The notes: generated by a model from the sequence alone, not told the origin. Counted from the stretch's first letter, positions 42,729 through 51,538 are shown. The stretch: DNA of 64,000 bases from an uncultured Gemmiger sp. (GCA_944388125.1 CALXHO010000002.1:1-64000), one strand, 5' to 3'. Numbers and translations: made by a program.

Positions 42729-43919
42729 ATGCGACTGAACAAGCACTATTCCGAACTGAACGAGAGCTATCTCTTCAGCACTATCGCCCACAAGGTTGCC
42801 GAGTATCAGGCCGCCCATCCCGAGAAGGATGTCATCCGCCTGGGCATCGGCGACGTGACCCTGCCCCTGGCCAAGCCGGTCATCGAGGCGCTGCACAAGG
42901 CTGTGGACGAGATGGGCCATAAAGAGACCTTCCGCGGCTACGGCCCCGAGCAGGGCTATGATTTCCTGCGGGAAGCCATCCGCAAGTATTACGCCGGCCG
43001 CGGCGTCGAGCTGGAGCTGGGCGAGATCTTTGTCTCCGACGGCGCCAAGAGCGACCTGGGCAACCTGCTGGACCTGTTTGACGTGAACAACACCGTCCTC
43101 GTTCCCGACCCGGTCTACCCGGTCTATGTGGACGACAACGTCATGGCAGGCCGTACCATCCGCTACATGGCTGCCAACGCCGAGAACAACTTCCTGCCCA
43201 TGCCCGACGACGCCACCGATGCGGACATCGTCTACCTGTGCAGCCCCAACAACCCCACCGGCGCTGCCTACACCACCGCCCAGCTGGCCCAGTGGGTCAA
43301 GTGGGCCAAGGAGCACCATGCAGTCATCCTGTACGATGCCGCCTATGAGTGCTTCGTCAGCGAGGAAGGCTGCGCCCGCAGCATCTACGAGGTGGAGGGC
43401 GCCAAGGAGGTTGCTGTGGAGGTCTGCAGCTTCTCCAAGATCGCCGGCTTCACCGGCACCCGCTGCGGCTACACCGTGGTGCCCTTTGCCATCGAGCAGG
43501 AGGGCCAGAGCCTGAACAAGATGTGGCTGCGCCGTCAGACCACCAAGTTCAACGGCGTGCCCTACATTGTGCAGCGCGGCGCCGAGGCCGTCTTTACCGA
43601 GGAAGGCATGAAGGAGATCCAGCAGAATCTGGACTACTACCGCAAGAACGCGGCAGTCATCGCCTCCGCTCTGGATGAGGCGGGCGTCTGGTACTGCGGC
43701 GGCAAGAACAGCCCCTACGTCTGGATGCGCTGCCCCGCCGGCATGAAGAGCTGGGATTTCTTTGACTGGCTGCTGGAGACCGCCAACGTGGTGGGCACGC
43801 CGGGTTCCGGTTTCGGCCCCTGCGGCGAGGGCTATTTCCGTCTCACCGCTTTCGGTGACGCGGCCAAGACCAAGGAGGCGGCGGAACGCCTCAAGAAGGC
43901 CATTGCCACGCTGAAATAA
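42729..43919 (+). CDS. dapL: LL-diaminopimelate aminotransferase
   Basis: DapL makes LL-diaminopimelate from tetrahydrodipicolinate in one step, skipping the acylated intermediates. The 396-residue PLP enzyme has the DapL-type start NKHYSELNESYLFSTIAHKV and RLGIGDVTLPL, the segment YLCSPNNPTGAAY, and the PLP lysine in SFSKIAGFTGTRCGY. GGGAGGGGAG lies before ATG 42729. Its product is the substrate of DapF, encoded 2.6 kb upstream. This aminotransferase route is common in Clostridia of this group. Confidence 0.95.
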   Translation: MRLNKHYSELNESYLFSTIAHKVAEYQAAHPEKDVIRLGIGDVTLPLAKPVIEALHKAVDEMGHKETFRGYGPEQGYDFLREAIRKYYAGRGVELELGEIFVSDGAKSDLGNLLDLFDVNNTVLVPDPVYPVYVDDNVMAGRTIRYMAANAENNFLPMPDDATDADIVYLCSPNNPTGAAYTTAQLAQWVKWAKEHHAVILYDAAYECFVSEEGCARSIYEVEGAKEVAVEVCSFSKIAGFTGTRCGYTVVPFAIEQEGQSLNKMWLRRQTTKFNGVPYIVQRGAEAVFTEEGMKEIQQNLDYYRKNAAVIASALDEAGVWYCGGKNSPYVWMRCPAGMKSWDFFDWLLETANVVGTPGSGFGPCGEGYFRLTAFGDAAKTKEAAERLKKAIATLK

Positions 43920-43958
43920 CACATTGCGGGTGTCCGGCAAAACAAGGGGGTATGGATC

Positions 43959-44360
43959 ATGAATGAGATCATGAAATTTCTGAAGGAAAATCCGGTGTTT
44001 TATCTGGCGACGGTGGACGGGTATCTGCCCCGTGTCCGCCCGCTGGGGTTTGCCATGTGGTATAACGGCTATCTCTGCCTGGCCATCGGCAAGCACAAGG
44101 CGGCGTACAAGCAGCTGCTGGACAACACCAACCTGGAAATCTGTGCAGCCAACGACCGCGGCGAGTGGCTGCGGGTGCAGGGCACTGCAAACTTTGACAA
44201 CACCCCCGAGGCACAGGCCGCGGCCTTCCGCGAGATGCCCCAGCTAGCCGACCTGTACAATGAGGAGACCGGCAACAAACTGGGCATCGTATATCTGGAC
44301 CATCTGTCGGCCAAACTGTTTTCCATGTCCGGCACGGTCAAGGATCTGATGGATTACTGA
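43959..44360 (+). CDS. Pyridoxamine 5'-phosphate oxidase-fold flavin-binding protein
   Basis: A 133-residue split-barrel protein of the PNPOx-like family. The start [30 protein letters not shown] is typical of the small clostridial members that bind FMN or F420-like flavins. It is too short and lacks the substrate residues of true PdxH. AAGGGGG precedes the ATG. Rubredoxin follows 73 bases later, so a redox or oxygen-defence role is plausible but not shown. Confidence 0.85.
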   Translation: MNEIMKFLKENPVFYLATVDGYLPRVRPLGFAMWYNGYLCLAIGKHKAAYKQLLDNTNLEICAANDRGEWLRVQGTANFDNTPEAQAAAFREMPQLADLYNEETGNKLGIVYLDHLSAKLFSMSGTVKDLMDY

Positions 44361-44433
44361 GATCGGCACATCTTACCAGTCTGTGCGGATCTGTGTAATA
44401 AATAAAATTCAAAATAAAGAGAGGTACTATACC

Positions 44434-44595
44434 ATGAAGCGTTATGTCTGCGATATCTGCGGCTATATCTACGACGAGGCAGTCGGCGATCCCGACAACG
44501 GCGTTGCTGCCGGCACCAAGTGGGAAGACGTTCCCGATACCTGGGTCTGCCCGCTGTGCGGCGTTGGCAAGGATCAGTTCTCCGAGGCGGAATAA
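44434..44595 (+). CDS. Rubredoxin
   Basis: A 53-residue one-iron electron carrier. The four ligands are in [18 protein letters not shown] and [11 protein letters not shown], in the standard CxxCG...CPxCG layout. It has the usual conserved WVCPLCG end. GAGAGGTACTATACC precedes ATG 44434. It probably passes electrons in oxygen or peroxide detoxification in this anaerobe. Terminated by a hairpin 45 bases on. Confidence 0.96.
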   Translation: MKRYVCDICGYIYDEAVGDPDNGVAAGTKWEDVPDTWVCPLCGVGKDQFSEAE

Positions 44596-44639
44596 TCGCT
44601 TCCCGGCAGACTGAACTGTCATAGAGATGCAGTAACAAG

Positions 44640-44682
44640 ACGGCTCCGCTGGAATTTTCTCCGGCGGGGCCGCCTTTTTTGA
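44640..44682 (+). terminator. Terminator of rubredoxin
   Basis: CGGCTCCGCTGGA (44641-44653) pairs with TCCGGCGGGGCCG, followed by CCTTTTTTG. Confidence 0.82.
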
Positions 44683-44699
44683 AAAAACACGGATTTTTT

Positions 44700-44725
44700 T
44701 GTAACGAATGGTTCCTCTGGCCGTC
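44700..44725 (+). promoter_or_regulatory. ECF-sigma type promoter for the sigma/anti-sigma operon
   Basis: TGTAAC (44700-44705), 16 bases, CGTC (44722-44725). This fits the SigW/SigV-like consensus (TGAAAC-N16-CGTC/A) rather than sigma-A, so the sigma factor probably activates its own operon. Confidence 0.65.
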
Positions 44726-44793
44726 TGTTGGGGGAAAGCGGCTTTCCCGCCGGGATTTCCGGCGGACAATACACAAGGAAACGAGGTGGGTGC

Positions 44794-45273
44794 GTGGAGG
44801 ATTTCGAGAGTCTGTATACCCGGTATTACCGGGCGGTGTATGCCTATCTCATGACTCTTTGCCGGGACGAGCACCTGGCCGCCGAACTGACCCAGGAGAC
44901 CTTTTTCAAGGCCCTGAAAGCGCTGGATCGCTTTGACGGCAGATGCCCGGTGAATGTCTGGCTCTGCCGCATTGCCAAAAATGCTCTCATCGACGCAAAG
45001 CGGAAAAACGCCCGGGAACTGCCTGCCGATGCCGCCCCCGAGCCGCCAGACCCGGCGCAGACGGTGGGGGCGTCGCTGGAGGACCGGGACGCCGCCCTGC
45101 AGATTCATCGGGCATTGCACCGGCTGCCCGACCCCTACCGGGAGGTATTCTGGCTGCGGGTGTACGGCGAGCTGAGCTTTGCCGAGATCGCGGGGCTGTT
45201 CGACAAGACCGAGAGCTGGGCGCGGGTGACCTATCACCGCGCCCGGGCCAAGCTGAAGGAGGAACTGACATGA
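44794..45273 (+). CDS. ECF-type RNA polymerase sigma factor
   Basis: A 159-residue sigma-70 family protein with only regions 2 and 4. Region 2 spans about residues 4-72 (YTRYYRAVYAYLMTLCRDEHLAAELTQ, then FFKALKALDRFDG). Region 4 is at about 103-155, with helix-turn-helix LSFAEIAGLFDKTESWARVTYHRARAKLKEEL. It starts at GTG 44794, 7 bases after GAGGTGG. Its stop overlaps the next ATG by four bases (ATGA), and the next product looks like its anti-sigma factor. An ECF-like promoter lies upstream. Confidence 0.92.
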   Translation: MEDFESLYTRYYRAVYAYLMTLCRDEHLAAELTQETFFKALKALDRFDGRCPVNVWLCRIAKNALIDAKRKNARELPADAAPEPPDPAQTVGASLEDRDAALQIHRALHRLPDPYREVFWLRVYGELSFAEIAGLFDKTESWARVTYHRARAKLKEELT

Positions 45274-45980
45274 AAATGCCGTGTTATCTGGTACGGGACC
45301 TGCTGCCCCTCTATCACGACGGGGTCTGCGGGGAGGAGACTGCCGCCGACGTGCGGGAACACCTGGAGGGGTGCGAGAGCTGCCGGGCCGCCCTGGCCGA
45401 GCTGGACGCCGACACCGGGGCCGAAGCCCGCCTGAACGCCGAGGGAGAACAGGCCTCGGCGGAGGCGCTGCGCAAAGTCCGCGGCGACCTGCGCCGGAAG
45501 CGGCTGCTGCCCGCCCTGCTGGTGGGGCTGGCGGCCGTGGTGGTGCTGGCCGCGGCGGTGCTGGGGTTCCGCCGCTACGCTATGGGGGTGCAGCTGACTA
45601 TCCCCACGGAGGACATCGCCGCCGTGACGCTGGGGGAGGACAATGCCCTGCGCATCACCATGCAGGACGGCAAGTGCTGGACGGCCTTTACCGCGTGTTA
45701 CCGCACCCTGCGCACCGGCGGGCAGGACAAGGAGATCGTCCTCTTTACCATGTACGTGGATCTGTGGTCCAGCCTGTTCCGGGACGGCTGGAGCGACGGG
45801 CAGCAGGCCATGCTGTTCGACAATCTGCAGCAGGAGGCCCAGGAGGTCTGCTACGTCCGCTGGGACGAGTGGGACCAGGTGACCGCCGCCACGAAAACGG
45901 AAGGAGAGGGGAGCGGCGCCCAGGACGTCATCAACGGCGACGCGGTCTCCGGCCTGCTCCATCCCCTGTGGGAGCGGTGA
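45270..45980 (+). CDS. Zinc-finger anti-sigma factor, membrane-anchored
   Basis: A 236-residue protein. The N-terminal anti-sigma domain has the HxxxCxxC core H31, C35 and C38 plus C20 (DLLPLYHDGVCGEETAADVREHLEGCESC). A single transmembrane helix lies at about residues 78-98, and the rest is extracytoplasmic. In the resting cell it should hold the sigma factor at the membrane. The extracytoplasmic part is the likely sensor; I recognise no domain in it. It is translationally coupled to the sigma gene. Confidence 0.88.
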   Translation: MKMPCYLVRDLLPLYHDGVCGEETAADVREHLEGCESCRAALAELDADTGAEARLNAEGEQASAEALRKVRGDLRRKRLLPALLVGLAAVVVLAAAVLGFRRYAMGVQLTIPTEDIAAVTLGEDNALRITMQDGKCWTAFTACYRTLRTGGQDKEIVLFTMYVDLWSSLFRDGWSDGQQAMLFDNLQQEAQEVCYVRWDEWDQVTAATKTEGEGSGAQDVINGDAVSGLLHPLWER

Positions 45981-45989
45981 GCGCTGCCC

Positions 45990-46018
45990 TTGCCCCGGGG
46001 CGTTCCGCGCAGTACAAT
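45990..46018 (+). promoter_or_regulatory. Promoter for the PfkB kinase gene
   Basis: TTGCCC (45990-45995), 17 bases, TACAAT (46013-46018). Confidence 0.65.
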
Positions 46019-46094
46019 AGGATCAAACGAAAATGCCCCGGCCTGCCGGAAACAGCAGCCGGGGCAACTTGGAAGATGAGGCGGCGAGTAAAAC

Positions 46095-47039
46095 ATGATC
46101 GTGACAGTGACGGTAAACCCGGCCATGGACAAGACGGCGGAGATCGACTGTCTGCGGCCCCATGCCCTCAATCGGCTGGCCGGCGTGGTCAGCGATGTGG
46201 GCGGCAAGGGCATCAATGTCTCCAAAACCATCGCGGCACTGGGACGGCAGAGCGTGGCCTGCGGCTTTCTGGCCGGGCAGACGGGGCGCAGCATCGAGCA
46301 GACGCTGGGTCAATGGCCCGGCGGGGGCATCCGGCCGGATTTTCTCACGGTGCCCGGGGAGACGCGCACCAACCTCAAGCTGGTGGAACCGGGCGGGGAA
46401 CTGACCGAACTCAACGAGCAGGGCCCCCGCCTGTCCCCGGCCGACCTGGATGCCCTGGCCCAAAAGCTGGAAGGCTATGCCGCCCCCGGCACCCTGTTTG
46501 TGCTGGCGGGCAGCGTGGGGCCCGGGGTGCCGCCGGAACTTTACCGGGATCTGACCCGGAGGCTGAAACAGCGGGGCGCCAAAGTCTTTGTGGATGCGGA
46601 CGGCCCCCTGTTTGCCCGCGCCCTGGAGGCGGTGCCGGACATCATCAAGCCCAACGCCTTTGAGCTGGGCCAGTATTTCGGGCTGGACCACACCCCGGAG
46701 GGGGAGGAACTGATCGGCTTGGGCCGGACGCTGGCCGCGCGGGGCATCGGCCTTGTCTGCATCTCCATGGGCGGGGAGGGCGCCTGCTTTGTGCAGGGGG
46801 AGCGTGTCTGGCGCGCCCCGGCCCTTCCGGTGACGCCCCGCTCCACCGTGGGGGCGGGGGATGCCATGGTGGCGGCCATCGCCTGCGGTGTGGAGGAAGA
46901 TCTGCCTCTCGAGGACTGCCTGCGGCTTGGCATGGCGGTGTCGGCGGGAGCGGTCACCACCCGGGGCACCCGCCCGCCCGACCTGGAAACGGTCCGGCGG
47001 CTGACGGCGCAGGTATGCCTGACGGAACTGCCCCACTGA
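46095..47039 (+). CDS. PfkB-family sugar kinase (1-phosphofructokinase-like)
   Basis: A 314-residue ribokinase-family kinase closest in pattern to FruK/LacC, which phosphorylate fructose-1-phosphate or tagatose-6-phosphate. It begins MIVTVTVNPAMDKT, with GGKGINVSKTIAALG. The C-terminal PfkB signature is STVGAGDAMVAAIACG, where the aspartate is the catalytic base. GAGGCGG lies 15 bases before the ATG. No PTS or repressor gene adjoins it, so the exact substrate is open. Confidence 0.88.
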   Translation: MIVTVTVNPAMDKTAEIDCLRPHALNRLAGVVSDVGGKGINVSKTIAALGRQSVACGFLAGQTGRSIEQTLGQWPGGGIRPDFLTVPGETRTNLKLVEPGGELTELNEQGPRLSPADLDALAQKLEGYAAPGTLFVLAGSVGPGVPPELYRDLTRRLKQRGAKVFVDADGPLFARALEAVPDIIKPNAFELGQYFGLDHTPEGEELIGLGRTLAARGIGLVCISMGGEGACFVQGERVWRAPALPVTPRSTVGAGDAMVAAIACGVEEDLPLEDCLRLGMAVSAGAVTTRGTRPPDLETVRRLTAQVCLTELPH

Positions 47040-47060
47040 ATACCCGGACAATCATCCAAT

Positions 47061-47098
47061 AAAAAATTCCCCGGCGAATTTTCGCCGGGGAATTTTTG
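47061..47098. terminator. Bidirectional terminator between the kinase and mgsA
   Basis: AAAATTCCCCGGCG (47063-47076) pairs with CGCCGGGGAATTTT (47083-47096), with A- and T-runs on both sides. Confidence 0.92.
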
Positions 47099-47219
47099 GT
47101 ATGCAAACAATTTGGAGGCGACATTTGCACAAAAGTGGGGATTTTGTGCAAATCCGGCCGGCCGGAACAGGCGCAGTAGGCCCCCGGACGGCACAAGCCT
47201 GCCGTCGGAGGAAAGCTGC

Positions 47220-47627
47220 TCAGTGATTCTGGGGATTGAGGATGGTACGCCAGTCCAGATCGCCGTTTTCCAGGCCGTGGATCAGCACCTCGGCGGTGGC
47301 AATGTTGGTTGCCACGGGAATATTGTGCACGTCGCAGATGCGCAGCAGGTTCATCTCGTTGGGCTCTGTGGGCTTGGCGGAGATGGGATCCCGGAAAAAC
47401 AGCAGCATGTCCACCTCGTCGCAGGCAATGCGGGAGATGATCTGCTGGTCGCCGCCGTGCCCGCCCGGCAAAAACCGCTGGATGTTCAGCCCGGTAGCCT
47501 CGGCAACCAGACGGCCCGTCGTGCTTGTGGCAATCAGATGATGATGGCTGAGGATCTGGCAGTATGCAATGCAAAACTGGATCATCAGCTCTTTTTTCGT
47601 GTCGTGTGCGACCAGCGCAATCGTCAT
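47220..47627 (-). CDS. mgsA: Methylglyoxal synthase
   Basis: MgsA converts dihydroxyacetone phosphate to methylglyoxal and phosphate, a bypass used under phosphate limitation or sugar overload. The 135-residue protein has H8, the catalytic aspartate D60 in PGGHGGDQQI, and FFRDPISAKPTEPNEMNLLRICDVHNIPVATNIATA. It begins at ATG 47627, the usual MTIALVAHDTKK. It lies 94 bases downstream of the minD-like gene on the same strand, as mgsA does at the end of the mre-min cluster in many Clostridia. Confidence 0.95.
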   Translation of the reverse strand: MTIALVAHDTKKELMIQFCIAYCQILSHHHLIATSTTGRLVAEATGLNIQRFLPGGHGGDQQIISRIACDEVDMLLFFRDPISAKPTEPNEMNLLRICDVHNIPVATNIATAEVLIHGLENGDLDWRTILNPQNH

Positions 47628-47721
47628 GTAGGACCCCACTTCCCCCGGGCGGACGAACCCACCCGGCGATTTATGTTAATGTTGCGATTCTCTCAAATCC
47701 GGATCCGACCGTGGTCGGTGG

Positions 47722-48462
47722 TCAGATCAGCAAGGGTATCCGCTGTCCCAGAAGCCGCCCGGCCATGGCAGCTCCCACCAGGGAGGCCATGCAGTCCTCG
47801 GGCAGAGCTTCGCCCAGCATGGCACAGCGCTGCAGTTCCCGGCTTTCGGGCAAAACGCCCAGCAGCTGGATGCCCACCGTGTCGATGCATTCGTCCAGAT
47901 CGAACACCGGCGCATGCTTGCCGAAACAATCCGGCGTGACCCGGTTGACCACCAGGCGCAGGGCTTCCTGCGGGTGGCCGTCGGCAATCAGGCGGTCGGC
48001 CACAATGCGGCCGTCCCGCAAGGCCACGGGGTCGGGCGTCAATACCACCAGGGCGCGGGAGCAGATCGCCGCCCCCGCCTCAAAAGCCGGACCCATGCCG
48101 GCAGCGGTGTCAAACAGGATAAAATCAAAATACGGCGTCATGGCGGCGGCCAGCCGGGACAGGGGCGCGGTGCGGACGATGCCGCCCTCATAGGGGGCGC
48201 TGATGACCGACAGCCCCGGGTACAGCGGGCTTTGCACCACGGCCTTGTCGCCGTCGCAGCGCCCGCACAGAACGTCCTCAATATCGTAAACGGTCCGCCC
48301 ATACACGCCGGCAATGATGTCCACGCTGCGCAGCCCCGAATCCAGCTCGATCAGCAGGACCCGTTTGCCCAGCGAGGCCAGCCGTGCGCCCAGCAAAACC
48401 GAGACCGTGCTCTTGCCGGTGCCGCCCTTGCCGGAACAGACCATGATGGTTTGTGCCTTCAC
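47722..48462 (-). CDS. MinD-like ParA-family ATPase
   Basis: A 246-residue deviant-Walker ATPase. The P-loop is SGKGGTGKSTVSVLLG, followed by LIELDSGLRSVDIIAG and RTVYDIEDVL, as in MinD (there DxDxGLRNLD). The Walker B-like segment is DFILFDTAAGMG. It is about 20 residues shorter than normal MinD and ends GQRIPLLI, with no amphipathic membrane-targeting helix. No minC or minE gene is present. Membrane binding and division-site selection of the classical kind are therefore doubtful. It starts at GTG 48462, 6 bases after GAGGAG, and has its own promoter. Confidence 0.8.
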   Translation of the reverse strand: MKAQTIMVCSGKGGTGKSTVSVLLGARLASLGKRVLLIELDSGLRSVDIIAGVYGRTVYDIEDVLCGRCDGDKAVVQSPLYPGLSVISAPYEGGIVRTAPLSRLAAAMTPYFDFILFDTAAGMGPAFEAGAAICSRALVVLTPDPVALRDGRIVADRLIADGHPQEALRLVVNRVTPDCFGKHAPVFDLDECIDTVGIQLLGVLPESRELQRCAMLGEALPEDCMASLVGAAMAGRLLGQRIPLLI

Positions 48463-48542
48463 TCGATGCTCCTCAAAACAGCGGAACAGCAGGGATTGCC
48501 GCCCCGGAATCCGGAAAATGCGGCTAAACTGTCCCATTTATT

Positions 48543-48571
48543 ATTTTAGCACAGTATTCCGGGAGGGGCAA
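48543..48571 (-). promoter_or_regulatory. Promoter for the minD-like gene
   Basis: Minus strand TTGCCC (48571-48566), 17 bases, TAAAAT (48548-48543) preceded by TGC, an extended -10. The 225-base gap between mrdA and this gene shows no other feature. Confidence 0.65.
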
Positions 48572-48687
48572 CAGATTTTTCTATAAAAAACACACAGATT
48601 TATTGGCGGATTCCCGTGGAAAGTGACGGGGAAAAACGGACAAAATAGGGATAAGTGTCAATTATGGACGGCAATTTTTTCAGTATT

Positions 48688-50478
48688 TCACAAAGCCGCC
48701 CAGGCCTCCAGAATGGTCCGGAGCAGAGGGGAGGCGTTGGCTCCTCCGCCGCCGTATTCCAGCACGATGGCCACGGCAATCTGGGGGTCATCGGCGGGAG
48801 CATAAGCAATGAGCACAGAGTTGGTGTAGTGGGTGCCACCGGGCATGGTGTCGGGACGCTGGGGGCTGCCGGTCTTGCAGGCCACCGTCATATCCAGTCC
48901 CCGCAGGGCGCCCAGCGTCTGGGACATCTGGATCATGCCCTCCCGGATGGGCCCGAACACCGCCTCGCCTCCGGGCATGGTGTCCAGCACCTCGGGCTCG
49001 GCCTGCCAGATGATCTCCCCGGTGGTGCCGTCCAGGGCATGGTCGGCATAGTGCAGCCGCAGCCGGGTGCCGTTGTTGGCCAGGGATGCGGCGTAGGAGG
49101 CCAGCTGCAGCGGGGTGACGGCGGTGTTGCCCTGGCCGATGGCCGCCTGGAGGGTCAGGCCTTCCCGGTAGTTTGCATCGGTGGTCCAGGTCAGACTGCC
49201 GTCGGCCTGGGCGGTCTCCACGCCGGTGTCGGCGGCAAGACCCAGATGTTCCGCCGCCTGGGAGAAGGCATCCACCCCCAGGCGCCGCCCCACGTCGTAA
49301 AAGTAAATGTTGCAGCTGTACTTGAGGGCCTGCACCAGATTCACCGGCCCGCTGTGGCCGATCTGCAGGCAGCCGGGCTGGTAGTCGGAATAATAGCGGT
49401 AGGTCCCGGTGCAGCGGACGGTGTCTGCGGTGGTGATGAGCCCGGAGGACAGGGCTGCCGCGGCCACGGCGGGCTTGAAGGCGGAGCCGGGGGCGTAGAG
49501 GCCCTGGCTCACCCGGTCCAGGAGTGGGGCAGCAGTGTCGGCGGCCAGGGCGGCATACCCGCTGCGGTAGGTGGAGAGGTCATAGGAGGGGGAGTTGGCC
49601 GCCGCCAGGATGCCTCCCGTTCCCACATCGACCACCACCACGGCCCCGGCGTTGGCCTCCCGGCCGGAACCGGAGGCCTTGGTGGTCTGCAAGGTGTGCA
49701 GGTAGTCGGTCAGGGCGGCCTGGACGGTGTGCTGGAATCCGGCATCCATGGCAAGCACCAGGGTGGCGCCCGGCCGGGGCGCATCCACTTGCTGCTCCGA
49801 GACGGCGCCCTCCGCCCCGGCGGTGACCCGCATTTTGCCATCGGTGCCGTGGAGCAGGTTTTCGTAGGCTGCCTCCAGCCCGCTCTGACCGATGTGGGCG
49901 TCCATGGCAATGCCGGTGTCCGACAGCGTCTCCCACTGCTCGGCGGTGATGGGCCCCACCGTGCCCAGGGCATGGGGCAGAATGGTGCCGTCCGGCCAGT
50001 ACCGTTCTCCCCGGGGGGACAGGCGCAGCGCCCCGCTCTGAACCAGCCCTGCATCGTACAGAAGGGCCGCCCGCGCCCCGCCGAGGCCCGACGCCAGCCG
50101 GAACTCCCCCGCCGAGACTTCAGAACAAAAGGCGGCGAGCTGTGTTTCCACATCCTCGCCGCCTGGCAGTTCCAGTATTTGCAACGTCCGTTTTGCCGTA
50201 TCGGTCAGGTCGGTATCCGGAGGCGCCGGGTACCGCAGGTAGACATCCCACACGGGGGTGTCCTGAGCCAGCACCACGCCGTCCCGGTCCACAATGTCTC
50301 CCCGGGCCGCGGGTACGGTGTAGCTGTACCGGGTGGTGGACGCCTCGGCTACCCGCTGGGCGTAGTAGTCAGCCTGGACAAACTGCATCCAGACCAGCCG
50401 TACCAGAAAGAGACCGAACACCACGGCGCAAAGTACCAGCAGGGCCGTCACTCTGCCTTTTCCACCGCGCTTGTTCAT
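48688..50478 (-). CDS. mrdA: Penicillin-binding protein 2 (class B transpeptidase)
   Basis: A 596-residue class B penicillin-binding protein that cross-links peptidoglycan. One membrane anchor lies at residues about 10-32, followed by the dimerisation domain with RGDIVDRDGVVLA. The transpeptidase domain has SxxK in YAPGSAFKPAV, SxN in YSCNIYF and KTG in ACKTGSPQ. Position after mreC points to the elongation-type PBP2 rather than the division PBP3. GGGAGGGTGAGCC precedes the ATG. No rodA lies beside it. Confidence 0.9.
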   Translation of the reverse strand: MNKRGGKGRVTALLVLCAVVFGLFLVRLVWMQFVQADYYAQRVAEASTTRYSYTVPAARGDIVDRDGVVLAQDTPVWDVYLRYPAPPDTDLTDTAKRTLQILELPGGEDVETQLAAFCSEVSAGEFRLASGLGGARAALLYDAGLVQSGALRLSPRGERYWPDGTILPHALGTVGPITAEQWETLSDTGIAMDAHIGQSGLEAAYENLLHGTDGKMRVTAGAEGAVSEQQVDAPRPGATLVLAMDAGFQHTVQAALTDYLHTLQTTKASGSGREANAGAVVVVDVGTGGILAAANSPSYDLSTYRSGYAALAADTAAPLLDRVSQGLYAPGSAFKPAVAAAALSSGLITTADTVRCTGTYRYYSDYQPGCLQIGHSGPVNLVQALKYSCNIYFYDVGRRLGVDAFSQAAEHLGLAADTGVETAQADGSLTWTTDANYREGLTLQAAIGQGNTAVTPLQLASYAASLANNGTRLRLHYADHALDGTTGEIIWQAEPEVLDTMPGGEAVFGPIREGMIQMSQTLGALRGLDMTVACKTGSPQRPDTMPGGTHYTNSVLIAYAPADDPQIAVAIVLEYGGGGANASPLLRTILEAWAAL

Positions 50479-50511
50479 GGCTCACCCTCCCGGCCGGTTA
50501 TTCTGCCTAAC

Positions 50512-50540
50512 AGTATACGACGCTGCCTGTATTTTGTAAA
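50512..50540 (-). promoter_or_regulatory. Promoter for mrdA
   Basis: Minus strand TTTACA (50540-50535), 17 bases, TATACT (50517-50512), within the 80-base gap after mreC. Confidence 0.75.
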
Positions 50541-50558
50541 GAGAAACCCGAAAAATAC

Positions 50559-51308
50559 TCATTGTATCGTGAAATAGACGGCACTGTTTTCTTCGGCTGT
50601 CTCACACAGAGGCACCCGGGCGCAAAGCCCTGTCTCGTCCTCTGCCGGTGTGCCGTCCAGACGTCCCACCCAGAAGCCGTCCGCCGTGGTCACAATGTCA
50701 CCCTCCCCCAGGGCACAGTGGCGGGGCAGGCCGTCCAGATACCACCGCCCGCCCTCCGCCGTCAGCACGCCGCAGTAGCCGCCCGCCAGACAGGGGGTAC
50801 CCTCGGCGCTCAGAACCTGCACGATGCCCGGAGAGGTCTCCTCCCCGCTGTCGGCAATGCGCCCCGCAAACCGGCCGTAAGGGTCCAGCACTGCGCTGCC
50901 GGGTTCGGCGCTGCCTGCCAGGGCAAACCCGCCCAGCCAGCGCTCGGCCACCGGCAGGGGCTGGGCCCCGTGCAGGAGATCCGCCTGCGGGCTTTGCAGC
51001 AGGGTGCGCAGGGCCTCGTTCTCGGCCCGCAGGTCGCTGGTTTCGGCCAGCTCGGCCCGCAGGGCGGCGTTCTCGGCCTGCAAGTCCGCCAGCCGGCCGG
51101 TGTACCGGGGCAGCAGATGGGCACCGATGGCCCCGTCCGCCCACTGGGGCAGGGCGGCCAGCCATGCCACTGCCCCCGGCCCGAACCGCAGGGTGGCGGC
51201 GGCCGCCAGCGCCGCACAGACCACCGCCACAGTGCCGGTCAACAGTTTTTTGCGCCATCGTCCCCGCCTGCCGGTGCGCCGGACGGAAAGGTCCAGACTG
51301 TCCCGCAT
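50559..51308 (-). CDS. mreC: Rod shape-determining protein MreC
   Basis: A 249-residue MreC-like protein. A positively charged N-terminus precedes one transmembrane helix (about residues 26-46). A coiled coil follows (LADLQAENAALRAELAETSDLRAENEALRTLL), then the twin beta-barrel region with GDIVTTADGFWVGRL. It scaffolds the elongation machinery outside the membrane together with PBP2. It is somewhat shorter than average. ATG 51308 follows AAAGGGGTGG. mreB does not precede it and mreD does not follow it; a divergent HAD gene lies upstream instead. Confidence 0.82.
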   Translation of the reverse strand: MRDSLDLSVRRTGRRGRWRKKLLTGTVAVVCAALAAAATLRFGPGAVAWLAALPQWADGAIGAHLLPRYTGRLADLQAENAALRAELAETSDLRAENEALRTLLQSPQADLLHGAQPLPVAERWLGGFALAGSAEPGSAVLDPYGRFAGRIADSGEETSPGIVQVLSAEGTPCLAGGYCGVLTAEGGRWYLDGLPRHCALGEGDIVTTADGFWVGRLDGTPAEDETGLCARVPLCETAEENSAVYFTIQ

Positions 51309-51451
51309 GAGATACCACCCCTTTCGACCCCCAAAACGCCCACAGGCCAAAATATGCCGCGGGCCGCCCTGCCATGCCTGCCCTGCCGGGGAAAAGGGAG
51401 GGCGACAGGGCGGACGGCCTCCTCCCGGCGCTTTTATTTTGGGCAAAGCTT

Positions 51452-51460
51452 TGCTATAAT
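51452..51460 (+). promoter_or_regulatory. Extended -10 promoter for the HAD gene
   Basis: TGC followed by a perfect TATAAT (51455-51460); the -35 position is A/T-rich but not consensus. Confidence 0.6.
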
Positions 51461-51538
51461 ACTCCCAAACGGCGCCCTATGCGGCGCAGAGGAAAAAATC
51501 AGGGAATACTGAACAGAGATACAGGGGGACAGAAGGAG

